64,000 nucleotides of DNA from Treponema sp. GTDB lineage: Bacteria; Spirochaetota; Spirochaetia; Treponematales; Treponemataceae. The DNA lies in NCBI GenBank assembly GCA_017645785.1, contig JAGCNW010000016.1:62001-126000 (forward strand), in the 5' to 3' direction. Below the pieces are notes generated by a model. That model did not search any database and was not told the origin of the DNA. It saw only the letters and a program-made list of their open reading frames with translations. Within the stretch, counting starts at the first letter, position 1; the number at the start of each line of letters is the position of its first letter. A program made the position numbers and the translations under genes. Shown piece after piece: positions 40,701 to 51,000 of the stretch.

Positions 40701-43700
40701 GGCCTTGTCTTTAACGGAAACTTTAAGGAAGAGACGAGCGGACTGGCTAAGATTTTGTACACTCTGCTCCCGGCTGGCGCCACGCAAGAATTGAACGGCG
40801 AAAAAACCCGCGCGGGCGAAAAAGGAGCCCTTGTTCCGTTTAGCCTTACCGTGACCAGCTTTGAGCAAAGCGTCCGCTCGGACACAGGAACATTGACAAG
40901 CAACATCCTTAATATAAGCGTGACTGACAAGGCCGGAAACGTTTCTGCCAAAGAGATATTGACGATAGACATCGACCAAAGCCAGCCGCTCTTTGCCGCG
41001 GCTTGGTACACTTATGTTGCAAGCCCCACCGCAAGCGATTTGTCTGCGGCCGAAGGAACTCTTGTTTCTGACGGAACAAAGGACATGACAGTTTACGGAA
41101 CAGTCTCAAGCCCCTTGAGCGGCGTGGCCGGCCTTGACTGGCAGATTGCGCCTGCCTCAGGCGGAACGGCGACCGATCCTGCGCCGACAATCAAATATAC
41201 CGCCGACGCTTTGACCGACGCGGCCTCTTATGCAAACGCAACATGGGAGGATTTGGGAAGCGGCGACGTAGCCGACAAGTCCAAAGTGACCGGCTGGAAA
41301 GCCGTGATTCCGGCGGCAAATCTTAATGCCGGAGACGTTTACGTCACCGCAAAGAACGTGGCCGAAAAAGTTATAAAGACGCAAATCTTTACTATTGATA
41401 AAGACGATACAGCTCCTACGGTGAACATGAACACGCCGGACACGATGATTGCCTCGTACAACGCGACGGCCGCCGGATCTTCTTCTGACGTTCCGCCTAC
41501 GGAAAAGCCTGACGGCTCTCCTGTTCCGACGACATCGGCAAACGTCAACGGAACGATAAAGATTGCAGGAAACTCAAGCGACGACAAGGAACTTGCCGAG
41601 ACAGAAATTTATTGGTCCCGCGACGGAACGGCCGCTATTGACGAAAGCCGCGCTTTGAATCCAGACCACAAGATAAACGACACGGGAACTTCCATTTACA
41701 ACTGGAACGTGGCCGAATACGAGTTTAGCAAACTTAACGCCGACAAGACAAAATTTCTCTTTGCCGACGGAACTGAATATACAGGAACTACTCAAACTGT
41801 TTACATAAAAGTCGTCGCCACCGACAAAGCTCATAACCAGACAATTTCTGTTTATGAATATACTGTAGACCCGGACAGCGACAGGCCAAAAATCACCTTT
41901 ACCGCGCCCGACGACTTGAGCGCCATGACAAGCGGCTATAATGTGCTTAAAAAAGGCTCGGCTCTTTTGCGCGGAAAGGTTGAGGATGACGACGGCTTGA
42001 CGGGCCTTGCGCTTTGGTACAACGACAACGACGAGGCCGACTCTAGCAGCGCGGACGGCCTAAAGTGGACCGCGCTTGGCCTTACAAGCGGCGTGTTTGA
42101 AATCTTTAGCGACACAGGCGAGCATGACGGACAGCACAAGCTTAAGTTTAAGATTGTGGACGCAAAGGGAACGACTTTTGTGACTGGCGACGGAACAGGA
42201 ACTAACAAGACTTGGCTGCGTCCAAAAATCCACAAGGCCGGAACTGGCTCTAGCGAGACTTTCTTTGGCGCGAGCGACAGCGACGACTGCTTTGTTTACA
42301 TCGCCATCGACACAAAGAAGCCACTTATAGAAAACAAGAGCTATTTTGTCGGAGACGGCGCTTCCGCCTCTGTTGATAAGTCCGGCAACAAGCTTGTCCT
42401 TTTGGGCGGAAAGAAAGACAAGTTCACGCTTTTCTTCTATTCCAAAGACGAAAGCGGCCTTGACCTAGACAAGACAACCTTTGTTTTCAATGGAACGCCT
42501 TACGAAAAAACAGTGGCCGCTTCCACGGATCCGGCGCTTCCTGGCTATTCGCTGATTACCGTAAAGGACATAAGCGTGGCCGGCCTTTCTTCTGGCAGCA
42601 ATTATGTTGGAACGATTAAAGTAACCGACAACGCCGGTTTGGAAAACACCGACACGATTACCGTGGAAGTGGACAACGACGCGCCGGAACTTACGATAAT
42701 AAATCCGTCGCAAAGCACAAGCCAGACAGTCAGCGGCAGCGTCAACGCTTATGGAACTGTAAGCGGCGCCGACAACGAAACAAAGCTTTATTACGCGCTT
42801 ACTTTTGAAGACGACAATCACAACACTGCCGCCGCCACCACCACGCCGGACGACAGCGCCTTTAAGGAAATAAGGCAAAAGAGCAAGTTGATGTGGTACG
42901 TCTACTTTGACGGCGGGGTTTCGACTGAAGAAGAGACCCACACAGACACACTCAACACATTCCTTATCAAAAGTAACGCCATAATTAACGGCTGGTACGC
43001 AAGAGAAGAGACAATCGCAGACGGAAGATTTACAATGGCGGGCGGCGTTGTCATATACCTTTGGGCAAGGGCCGAGGACGCCGTTGGAAACGTAAAGACC
43101 GAACATTACAAGGTTTTGCTTGACCCGCAGGGCGACAAGCCCGAAGTTTCGTTCTCATATCCGGCCGCCAACGGCGACACTATGGGCGGCGAAATAAAGG
43201 TTTACGGCGGCGCAAGGTCAAAGGACAAGACGAATCCAACCATAAAAGCCGTCTTTGCGCAAATCATTTCTAATTCTCACGAGTACAAGGACGCAAGCTA
43301 CACGCCGCCGACAAGCGGTTGGGGAACTTTGAGCTACGACCCTGATAACAAGAAAATCAACGAGTTTACGCTAAAGGCAAACGATTGGACCTACTTGCAG
43401 GCGGCCGGCTACCCTGTCTACAAAATGGAAGGCTATCCCGCCACGCAAGTTGCTTGGACTTCTTCCAACACTGACGCTGACGCCGACAAGTATGGAATTC
43501 CAATCGAACCCAACGGAAGCTCTTGGTCCATCAAGCTGAACGCCAAGGGCGAGCTTAACCCCAAGGCTGCCGAAGCTGGACAAGAAGCCACGACCAATGT
43601 AGCGGCGATTCGTATCCAATCTTACGACGGAGTTCATTTTAGCTCTACCGAAAGCAGGGCGTTTATAGTTGACTCGGATACGCCGCAGCTTAGGGACTTG

Positions 43701-46700
43701 ATGCTTGAACAATTTGGCTTGGACGGAACTGACGACTATGCGACAGCGTCAAGGGAATACGTGGAAGACATGTATGTAACCGGAAGATGGTTCTTGACAT
43801 TTACCCTTAACGACGGCCAAGCCATGGGCGTTGTAAAAATAGGAAAGGGAAACACTGCCGCCGCGGCGGAAAGCGCCAAATTTACATATTTAGGAACGGA
43901 TGGCGGCGTAGCAAAGGATTACACAGACCCGACGAAATCAGGAACGAATTATGGAGTGGTCACAAGGGATACGGCCATTTCGGATTATAAAAAGCTGAAC
44001 GTAAAATATCCGCTTGACACGGCCAGCGGTTGCGGAACCCAGTATGTTTACGTTTACTATGAAGACTCTTCTGGAAAGGGAGGCGACCAAGCCGCCAAAA
44101 TTTACAAGATAAGCTATGACAACATGGCCCCGGTTTTGGCCAAGACTACCGATGAAAAGTACAGCTTCCCAGAGACAATCCAGCAATCTAACGGCTGGTA
44201 CACAATCCAGTCAAAGGTAAGCGAGCCCAAGCAGGGCGTTACCGACCAGTCTGGATTTGAGCGCGTGGCCTTCTACTTTACGCGCGGAACTGGCGCCAAT
44301 GAAAAAATTTTTGACCCGATGATAAAGAAGGGCGCGACCGGAAACAGAATCTCTACATCCGGCCTTATAAAGAAGTACGGCCTTTATTGGAAGCAGCAGA
44401 ATAATGTAGGCCGCGACGCAGACAACCTTAACATTCTTACAATAACGGCCGACCCCAACATCCATACTGGCGGCCTTGCGGAGGTTGACGGCGCGGTTTA
44501 TAGAATTACCGAAGTTTCCGGAACAAAGGTGACCATAAACGGCCAGCCAAGAAAAGAAGCCACGGTCGCGCTTTTTGCCGTGGCCAATGTGGTTGACAAC
44601 ATAATCCAAGAAAGCTCTGACGGAACGCGCAGGACTACGGACTACGGCTTTGGCTACGACACTCCATCGAACGACGACGGCGACTTGATGGTTGAGGCTG
44701 TGGTGAACAGCGACACCGACTGGACTTGGAACGCCAACATTTACTCAAAGAATATCGCCGACGGTTCTGTCAATATCCACTACGTGGCCTTTGACAAGGC
44801 CGGAAACTGGGCGCAGGCCGGCGGAATCAATTCCGAGGGAACGACTGTAGCAGACCCGCCTGTGGTCGCCGCTACCGTGGCCAACAACGCTCCCCGCATC
44901 GCAAACCTTTATGTAGGCACCGACCTTAACGGCAACAACGCCATTGACGGAACTTATAACGGCGCCACGGAGAGCGCGCGCGGCGAATGGTCTGTTCCAT
45001 ATCAGGCTTCTTCTTTGACTTGGAACCAGGACACCAACAGCGGAACGGCCGAGACTGACTCCACTCTTGGAACGGCAACAAACGCCTACCTTACCGCAAA
45101 GGGAATGACCGTTGTAAAGCCCGAAATCCTTGGCGGTAACGGAAACATCTTCTACGCCTATAATTTTACGGACGCGGCCGGAAATAAATTGGCGGAAGGA
45201 AAGAACACTACGGCCTTTATAACCCAGGCGCAAACAATCGCCGATCCTATGGCCAACGAAATCGAGCGTTTGGCGGACATAACGATTCAGGCCGGCGACT
45301 GGACGACGGACACTCTAAAGGCTGGCGGAATCCCCGACACAGGAGAGACAAGCCCGCACAAGGTAGAGTTTACTTTCTATGACCAGACCGAAGACGCGAC
45401 TGGCGCAGTTCCTGAAGGAGCCGCTGTCTTTAGCGGAACAAATACAGCCAAAGCCACTGTTTACATGGCCGTGAGCATGACCGACGGCATAGAGCCAAAA
45501 GCCACGCGCGAAAATCTTTTCTGGAAGGGAGCGGGAGCGACAGACGACGAAGGCAATCCCAATAACTCCGTCGCATGGAACCGCTCTACGCCGCTTGGAC
45601 ACATTGACCTAGGCGCCGACTTGCCCGCAATATTTAACGGCTCGGCCTTGCCTGCGGAAGACGCAAAAGACGGCGTTGCCCGCGTTGCAGCCCTTATGGA
45701 CCGCGATTCCAAGGCCAGCGGAAAGATTGTCTTGCGCGGAAAGGTGAGCGACAACAAGATGCTCTACCACATCTATCTAAATATTCCCGCGATGTCCACT
45801 AACTTTGCGGCGGCAAATACGGCGGACGCGAACTTTGGATACAACGCGAATTACGGCTACATGGCGGCAACTTACAATGCCTCTGCCGGAACTTGGACAA
45901 TGCCGGTGGCGACGGACGCCACGCTTTCTAGCTACGGAATCAAGTTTACCGTTACGAACAACAAAGTAAAGGCCAGCGGACACACCGCCGACTGGGAATT
46001 TGTTTGGGACACAAGCTATGTCAACAATGTGGCCGCCGCAAATGTCACGGTTGACGTTTACGCAAGCGACCAGGTTTTGACCAGCGCGGTTGACACTGGC
46101 GGCGCTTACACCAGCCTTAACGGAACGGCAAAATACACCGCTCCCGCTCCGCAAGAAAAGAACGTAAGCGGCTCTACAGCGGCAACAGCCGGCAACAAGC
46201 CAGACACCTTGCAAGTTGACGTTGTGCCCTACATTACAGGACTTACAACCACGCTTAGCGGCAATGGCGTTGAATACACGCGAACGGCCAAGGGCCACTG
46301 GCCGGTCTACAAGAGAGACGAAACGGACGAGGAGTTTGTTGTAAACGGCTTTAACTTTGACAAGGGCAATGGCGCTTTGGCCGACCAGTCAATGACGGCC
46401 AGCGGCTGGCTTGTCGTTGAAAGGGGCGCGCAAGGCAACAAAGTGCAGTCGCTCAACAACATAAACAATAACGACGCAAAGTTGAGCGGAACTGACTATG
46501 ACAACGCCTACAACCGCCAGCCCAACGGCAAGAACAACAACCGTTTGACGGACGACGTTTACATTGACGTTTGGCAGCTCGCTCCAAGCGCGGCAAGCTT
46601 GGGAGGCCAAGAGATCGACTCCCCGATTATGAAAATCAAGCCCGGCGATGCAGGATTGATAGGCTTTGCCTTTAGGTATGGTCCTGGCGACGACACCTTT

Positions 46701-47993
46701 GCCATGCCTGGAAAAAACACCTCTTACGAGAAACGGCATAAGGGCGCGGATACAAAAAATTCGCTTTCTATGGCCTTTGCCGCAAACGGAAACTCATTTG
46801 CGACGATTGCAGACGCCGACTCGTCAGACGATTACGCTGACTTCTTTACCTTCCATTCTTCCCTATGGAATAACCCTGACGACGGTGTTATTACTAATGC
46901 AGGCCGCGCAGCCCAATTGGAAATGACAGGACAAAAGGGCAAAAAAGGCGAAACAAACCCGCAAACCCTTTATACCGGCGAAACTACAAAGCATCAGTCG
47001 CCCTGCATCGCTACGGCAGGAAGCAATGTTTATCTTGCTTACTACGATGCTTTTAACAAGGAAATCCGCTTTAGGTCAAGCTTGGGAGAAGAATTTAAGG
47101 TTAATGGAAACAGCAGAAATGGAAACACTGGCAATTTTGTGCATTTAGGTAAGACTAAATACGAAGTTAACAATCATACATATGCCGCTAGCGTCGCGAA
47201 TTGCCAAATTGTCGCAGAAGAAAACACCAGCGGAAAGCCTCAGGGCGGTTCTTACGTCAGCATCGCGGCAATACCCAAGAGCGGCAGCATGGCGGACGAT
47301 GTGGTCGTTATGGTTTGGTATGACTCACAGGCAAACGCCATGTGGTACAGCTACAACGACACGCCCAGCACGTCGCGCGTTGGAACAGGCCAAACGGTCG
47401 GAGCTGGTTGGACGGCGCCGGTAAAACTTTTTGGCAACAAGGCCAACGGATATTACTGCAAAGTGGCGGTTGACGCAAAGAATGGCATTCACATAGCGGC
47501 TCAAGATTCGTCTTCCGGCTCCCTTTGGTACGCATATCTTGCAAGCTACTTGCAGGACGCCGCGACAAATATTTGCCGAGTTGACACAGAAAGCGTCGGA
47601 AAAAATATTGACTTGGACGTTGCTTTGAACATCGCTGGCGGAAATCCAGTACCTTACATAAGCTATTACGCTTATGCCGACAAGCTTCCAAAATTCGCGC
47701 GTCTTGCAAAAGCCGGCGTTTTGGGCGACGGTGTTGACGACGAAGGAAAATACACAGAAACATGGGATGTGGGCTTTGTTCCGACGACAAGCTCCGTTCC
47801 TCAAGACAACATGAATGTTGGCGTTTGGAAAGACGCGGGCGTCATAAAGAATTCTACCGCAACAGCATCAGACGCCACCCATCGCTACGGCAACGGCACC
47901 AAAAACGCTGTTTTGGGCTACAAGCGCGTGGAAGACGGACGAGGCTACGTCGAAACCGCGCAGCTTAATGGCGACCCGACTGCGGCATATTAA
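37710..47993 (+). CDS. Giant Ig-repeat lipoprotein 1 (3,427 residues)
   Basis: Signal peptide with lipid-attachment Cys25 (SMALLWTTC); the mature protein starts CEVGLGESVDNFAPSI. I count 14 acidic-x-x-Pro starts of Ig-like units along ~2,300 residues (DNFAP, DNTEP, DATAP, DTVAP, DDTAP, DNDAP, DPQGDKP, DSDTP, DNMAP and others). Around residues 2914-2956 is an Asn-rich stretch containing YNRQPN, RLTDD and DVWQL. From ~3095 to the end, repeated strands such as YLAYYDAFNKEIRFRSS and GIHIAAQDSSSGSLWYAYL suggest a beta-propeller. No catalytic motif is recognised. It is a tandem paralogue of the next gene; AGGAGG precedes the ATG, 13 bp after the previous stop. Probably an adhesin or glycan-binding surface protein. 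Confidence 0.75.
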   Translation: MKRALFKKIGLSLLVLSMALLWTTCEVGLGESVDNFAPSIAVTGPVQASICKDAVTINGTCSDDKGVMLVNITVRNTTTGVSYPFTGTLVPNSKTVLGGFDWSTTINKMGPDGKYPLPDGKYEANVTATDVAGRVSGVSSTSFDIDNTEPIFCVTSPASLDISDPRKYGRAVSISGEIADDHDIANMKIRVFRTDSSGTNSVEITDMLAKTEFKDFETAGGTTVYIAKYFDTEPSATNADGSENIDYKLYKNYMAIYGNETLGKDVYIYVVPMLTDVAGNTSKQSYASTEMKKIIASVCGVELNIDSLQTAQLMKIYNGTYTLNEFNAAQRATIVSIMNGTYALQPGDKPYYCYYDDDDASKRSPFAATVNSNNSPTYEFNGYENPTTSAEGWVGVNTGGTITITLKAGLDGWGILPSSLEVNLYECDDHGTKTTGAIAYSSNPFKDPTSVATVLIKDATNTETQNITTSVTNQSYYVTLPSLRAGNKYILEAGGKDENDSELLPAGGNWYGFKVASAITPPSFSCSDLMYMNGSALSAGAGFKLRLSIKDESDKIQTNGIKITGYLYNKHIPGKSYIKNYAPAPTGVVKEYTGAIQADTTANFYYIDLPLKDFGFSASSGNNYSIVIEAQGYYLDEHGNKLLSSPATYMLWVDATAPAITIGSPKVGETLITESFASYESVGEGALKRTSITPTGNWSDLDGSSTHRMWYTVDDDAAPSLSWQAASGTYVRGTNYYERQVEGQACYALLDTDNFIAGETSVDGYYTLSLAPSAAGKTWTEVGGVSQVASQTTWEQKINVVEGSGKIFRVVGVDAVGNLSAVAQRTGLKYDFEKPKITLDREPASNGYYNAANADASGKLTVEFTATDSYKINAANVAVVATKNGAAAASGTSGYTCEIKQAKDASDNDDPRAVKVTITLTSGGTSDGEWKWIVSASDAAGRAAQSYELGRIVDTVAPTFEVFPNTEPAAIKGKKIVVGSGDKSTWTDWNGAWYSSTGLVFNGNFKEETSGLAKILYTLLPAGATQELNGEKTRAGEKGALVPFSLTVTSFEQSVRSDTGTLTSNILNISVTDKAGNVSAKEILTIDIDQSQPLFAAAWYTYVASPTASDLSAAEGTLVSDGTKDMTVYGTVSSPLSGVAGLDWQIAPASGGTATDPAPTIKYTADALTDAASYANATWEDLGSGDVADKSKVTGWKAVIPAANLNAGDVYVTAKNVAEKVIKTQIFTIDKDDTAPTVNMNTPDTMIASYNATAAGSSSDVPPTEKPDGSPVPTTSANVNGTIKIAGNSSDDKELAETEIYWSRDGTAAIDESRALNPDHKINDTGTSIYNWNVAEYEFSKLNADKTKFLFADGTEYTGTTQTVYIKVVATDKAHNQTISVYEYTVDPDSDRPKITFTAPDDLSAMTSGYNVLKKGSALLRGKVEDDDGLTGLALWYNDNDEADSSSADGLKWTALGLTSGVFEIFSDTGEHDGQHKLKFKIVDAKGTTFVTGDGTGTNKTWLRPKIHKAGTGSSETFFGASDSDDCFVYIAIDTKKPLIENKSYFVGDGASASVDKSGNKLVLLGGKKDKFTLFFYSKDESGLDLDKTTFVFNGTPYEKTVAASTDPALPGYSLITVKDISVAGLSSGSNYVGTIKVTDNAGLENTDTITVEVDNDAPELTIINPSQSTSQTVSGSVNAYGTVSGADNETKLYYALTFEDDNHNTAAATTTPDDSAFKEIRQKSKLMWYVYFDGGVSTEEETHTDTLNTFLIKSNAIINGWYAREETIADGRFTMAGGVVIYLWARAEDAVGNVKTEHYKVLLDPQGDKPEVSFSYPAANGDTMGGEIKVYGGARSKDKTNPTIKAVFAQIISNSHEYKDASYTPPTSGWGTLSYDPDNKKINEFTLKANDWTYLQAAGYPVYKMEGYPATQVAWTSSNTDADADKYGIPIEPNGSSWSIKLNAKGELNPKAAEAGQEATTNVAAIRIQSYDGVHFSSTESRAFIVDSDTPQLRDLMLEQFGLDGTDDYATASREYVEDMYVTGRWFLTFTLNDGQAMGVVKIGKGNTAAAAESAKFTYLGTDGGVAKDYTDPTKSGTNYGVVTRDTAISDYKKLNVKYPLDTASGCGTQYVYVYYEDSSGKGGDQAAKIYKISYDNMAPVLAKTTDEKYSFPETIQQSNGWYTIQSKVSEPKQGVTDQSGFERVAFYFTRGTGANEKIFDPMIKKGATGNRISTSGLIKKYGLYWKQQNNVGRDADNLNILTITADPNIHTGGLAEVDGAVYRITEVSGTKVTINGQPRKEATVALFAVANVVDNIIQESSDGTRRTTDYGFGYDTPSNDDGDLMVEAVVNSDTDWTWNANIYSKNIADGSVNIHYVAFDKAGNWAQAGGINSEGTTVADPPVVAATVANNAPRIANLYVGTDLNGNNAIDGTYNGATESARGEWSVPYQASSLTWNQDTNSGTAETDSTLGTATNAYLTAKGMTVVKPEILGGNGNIFYAYNFTDAAGNKLAEGKNTTAFITQAQTIADPMANEIERLADITIQAGDWTTDTLKAGGIPDTGETSPHKVEFTFYDQTEDATGAVPEGAAVFSGTNTAKATVYMAVSMTDGIEPKATRENLFWKGAGATDDEGNPNNSVAWNRSTPLGHIDLGADLPAIFNGSALPAEDAKDGVARVAALMDRDSKASGKIVLRGKVSDNKMLYHIYLNIPAMSTNFAAANTADANFGYNANYGYMAATYNASAGTWTMPVATDATLSSYGIKFTVTNNKVKASGHTADWEFVWDTSYVNNVAAANVTVDVYASDQVLTSAVDTGGAYTSLNGTAKYTAPAPQEKNVSGSTAATAGNKPDTLQVDVVPYITGLTTTLSGNGVEYTRTAKGHWPVYKRDETDEEFVVNGFNFDKGNGALADQSMTASGWLVVERGAQGNKVQSLNNINNNDAKLSGTDYDNAYNRQPNGKNNNRLTDDVYIDVWQLAPSAASLGGQEIDSPIMKIKPGDAGLIGFAFRYGPGDDTFAMPGKNTSYEKRHKGADTKNSLSMAFAANGNSFATIADADSSDDYADFFTFHSSLWNNPDDGVITNAGRAAQLEMTGQKGKKGETNPQTLYTGETTKHQSPCIATAGSNVYLAYYDAFNKEIRFRSSLGEEFKVNGNSRNGNTGNFVHLGKTKYEVNNHTYAASVANCQIVAEENTSGKPQGGSYVSIAAIPKSGSMADDVVVMVWYDSQANAMWYSYNDTPSTSRVGTGQTVGAGWTAPVKLFGNKANGYYCKVAVDAKNGIHIAAQDSSSGSLWYAYLASYLQDAATNICRVDTESVGKNIDLDVALNIAGGNPVPYISYYAYADKLPKFARLAKAGVLGDGVDDEGKYTETWDVGFVPTTSSVPQDNMNVGVWKDAGVIKNSTATASDATHRYGNGTKNAVLGYKRVEDGRGYVETAQLNGDPTAAY

Positions 47994-48008
47994 TGAAGGA
48001 GGGCAAAA

Positions 48009-51000
48009 ATGACGATAATGAGAAAGATGAAGAAGTCAGAGTTTTTTAGCGTTCGTTCTCTTTTTGCGGGGCTTTTTGGAGCCCTTGCCCTCGTTTTTGC
48101 CTTTTCTTCTTGCGAAGCCGGCTTGGGCGAGTCCATCGACACCAGCGTTCCGATTGTAACTGTCACCGCGCCAGAAAGCGGCGCCGTTTTAAGCAAAACT
48201 GTCAATATCAGCGGATCTTGCACTGACGACAAGGCCGTCGCGCGCGTCGCTGTCACGGTTACAAATACCACGACTGGCGTTATAGCCGGCGTTTATAACG
48301 CGACAATCGCCGGAAACACATGGACTTTGGCCGTAAACAATTTGATTGACGGAACATATTCCGCAAACGCCATTTGTTACGACGCCGCCGGCCGCCAAAG
48401 CGGCGTGGCCAGCCGCGTTTTTGACGTTGACAGCACTCCGCCAGTCTTTTGCGTCACCAAGCCCAACTCGCTTAGCATAACGGACCCCGCCGCTTATGGA
48501 CGCGACGTTACGATAAAGGGCGAAATCGCAGACGACCACGCCGTAAAGCAAATGGACATCCGCGTGTTCAAAGTTCAAGACGGCGCGGCGACAGAAATTA
48601 CCGGCAACCTAAATAAGACAACCTTTAGCGGCTTTGAGACCGCCGGCGGAACGGAAGTCACAATCGCAAAATTTTTCACTGATTCGGATATTCCTTCCAT
48701 AACAAGCGACGACTATCCTCTTTATCTAAACTACAAGGCCATGTACAGCGACTTGGGAGCGCAAGTCGGCGACACAGTCAACCTTTACATATTCCCGTAT
48801 TTGACTGACGCGGCCGGAAACGTAAGCGACAAGTGCTACATTCAAAGCTCTCTAAAACAGCTGACAGCCAAGGCTTGCAATGTTGACACGACAAGCGACT
48901 CCTTGCAAACCGCCCAGTTTAAAAAAGTATTGAACGGAAGCTACAGCCTTGGCGAGGTTGACGTTTCGACAGTAAAGACGATTCTATACGGCGAATATGA
49001 CCAAAGCGCCATAGGAACTAATTATTTGTATTACGCGTGCCTTCCCAAGGGACAAGTTCCTGCGGCGTCTTCCAACTCTCCGCTTGCCATGAGCGTCAAC
49101 GCCAACAACAGTCCTATGTACGAGTTTGGCGGCTTTAGCGTTGACAGGGACAACATTGTGTTCAAGGAAGTTGCCAACAAGGGAACGATTTCTATAAAGG
49201 TCAGCGCGGGTCTTGACGGAAACGAAATCATCGCCAACACAGTAAGGGTTTACTTGTGGGAATGTTCCGACGCGCTGCAATTGAGGCCAGGCTCAGACCT
49301 AAGCAATTTGTCCACAGCCTCTTACTCTTCTGACAACGCCGTGGCGGCCAAAGCCTTTAAGGTGTACGACAGCGAGCAAAACGAAGTGAAGAGTTTGCCG
49401 GACTCCATAAAAGTTTCAACGGCCACATACAAGATTGTTCTTCCTGACAATTTGTCGGCTGGCGTCCACTATATTATGACGGCAGGCGGCGTGGACGTGG
49501 CCGGCAACAAATTTTACAGTACGGACACTTACGCCTTTATGGTTGCGACAACCGGAGACGCGCCCAAGGTTGATTTTGTCGATAGATTCTTTATCAACGC
49601 AAGGGCGATTGACAAAAATCAAAGCGACGCTTACAAGGCTGTCGTTCAAATTACAGACAAGACAGGTAGCGGCTCGATTCCCGAAGGCGAGGGAACGATA
49701 CAGGAAGATGGAAACTGGGTCAAAGTCAGCCTTTCGTTGTACAAGGGATACGCAAAGACAAAGGGCTATTTGTCCGATGATGACCTCTTGCAGACGCTCC
49801 CCGAGACCAATTATGTCGGTTCCAGCCAAATAATAAAGAAGGCCGCCGGCGAATTCTATGTTGAGGTTCCTGTTAATGGCTTTGACTTGACAGGCGCCAA
49901 CAAGGCCGACAACTACACTGTGGCCATGCAAGTGCGGGCAAAGAACATCGGCGCGACGTCGGAATCTACGACTTATATTTTCTGGGCGGACGCGGCTCCT
50001 CCAGCGCTGACAATTGCCGCCCCCGCGCGCGATGCCGGAACAAGCGAAAGCGTTCCGATTTACATTTTTGAAACCGACAAGAACATAACAATTGACACAA
50101 GCGTAAATCCGCCCGTTTACAACTATACAGCGCGCGGAACTTGGGGCGACGCAAGCGGTTCCGGAACAAGCGAGATTTTCTACGCTTGGGACGCGCCCGC
50201 TTCCCCCGCCCTTAGTTGGACGGCCGCGGCTGGAACTGCCGTTGACGGCGTTACATACTACACAAAGCAAGCCGGCGACGGCGCGACAGGCCTTTATCTT
50301 GCCGACACAGGCATCAAGGCCGGCGACAGCGTCGCGGGCAAGTACACATTGAGCCTTGGAACAGATTGGACTGCCATAAGCGGCGCGCCAAAGAGCGTAA
50401 GCAACGCCAACTGGAACAAGGAAACGGTTGTCAGCAACTCTAGCGACAGGACTCTGAACGTAGCGGCCGTTGACCAAACAGGAAACATTAGCGCGGTGTC
50501 AAAAGTCAACAACATCATGTTTGACTTTGCCGCGCCGGTTGTGACCGCGCCTGCAGTAAAAGAGTATTACACAAAGGCTGACGCGACAAGCAATAAATAC
50601 ACGTTTGTCATAAATGTTGTGGACGAGTCTGGCTTGAAGAGCCTTGAAGTTACGGCAAAGAAATACAACGCCGCGACAAAGGCCTACGAGCCAGTCGCTT
50701 CTGGCTCTAGCGGTTACACGCTTGTTGTTGCCGACGACAAGACTAAAGCGACGATTACGCTTAAGGACGACTCGACAAGCGACGGAAAATGGCAGTTTGC
50801 CGCCATTGCCAAAGACAAGGCCATGCGCGTTGGAACCGCCGAATTTGCCTTTACGATTGACACCGTTCCGCCTGAGCGCGTTGAGCAATACACAAACAGC
50901 GACACAAGCAAAAACCGCATGATTACAATCGGAGCGGACGGCGCCGACAGCGATTGGCACAACAGCGAAAACATAACGATAAAAGGAAAATACAAAGAAT

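Noticed and set aside
49416-50477. Long reverse-strand open frame within giant lipoprotein gene 2
   Set aside because: It lies antisense to a well-supported coding region with matching codon pattern; its translation has no recognisable domain and low complexity in Val, Arg and Cys. Many similar shadows occur under both giant genes.
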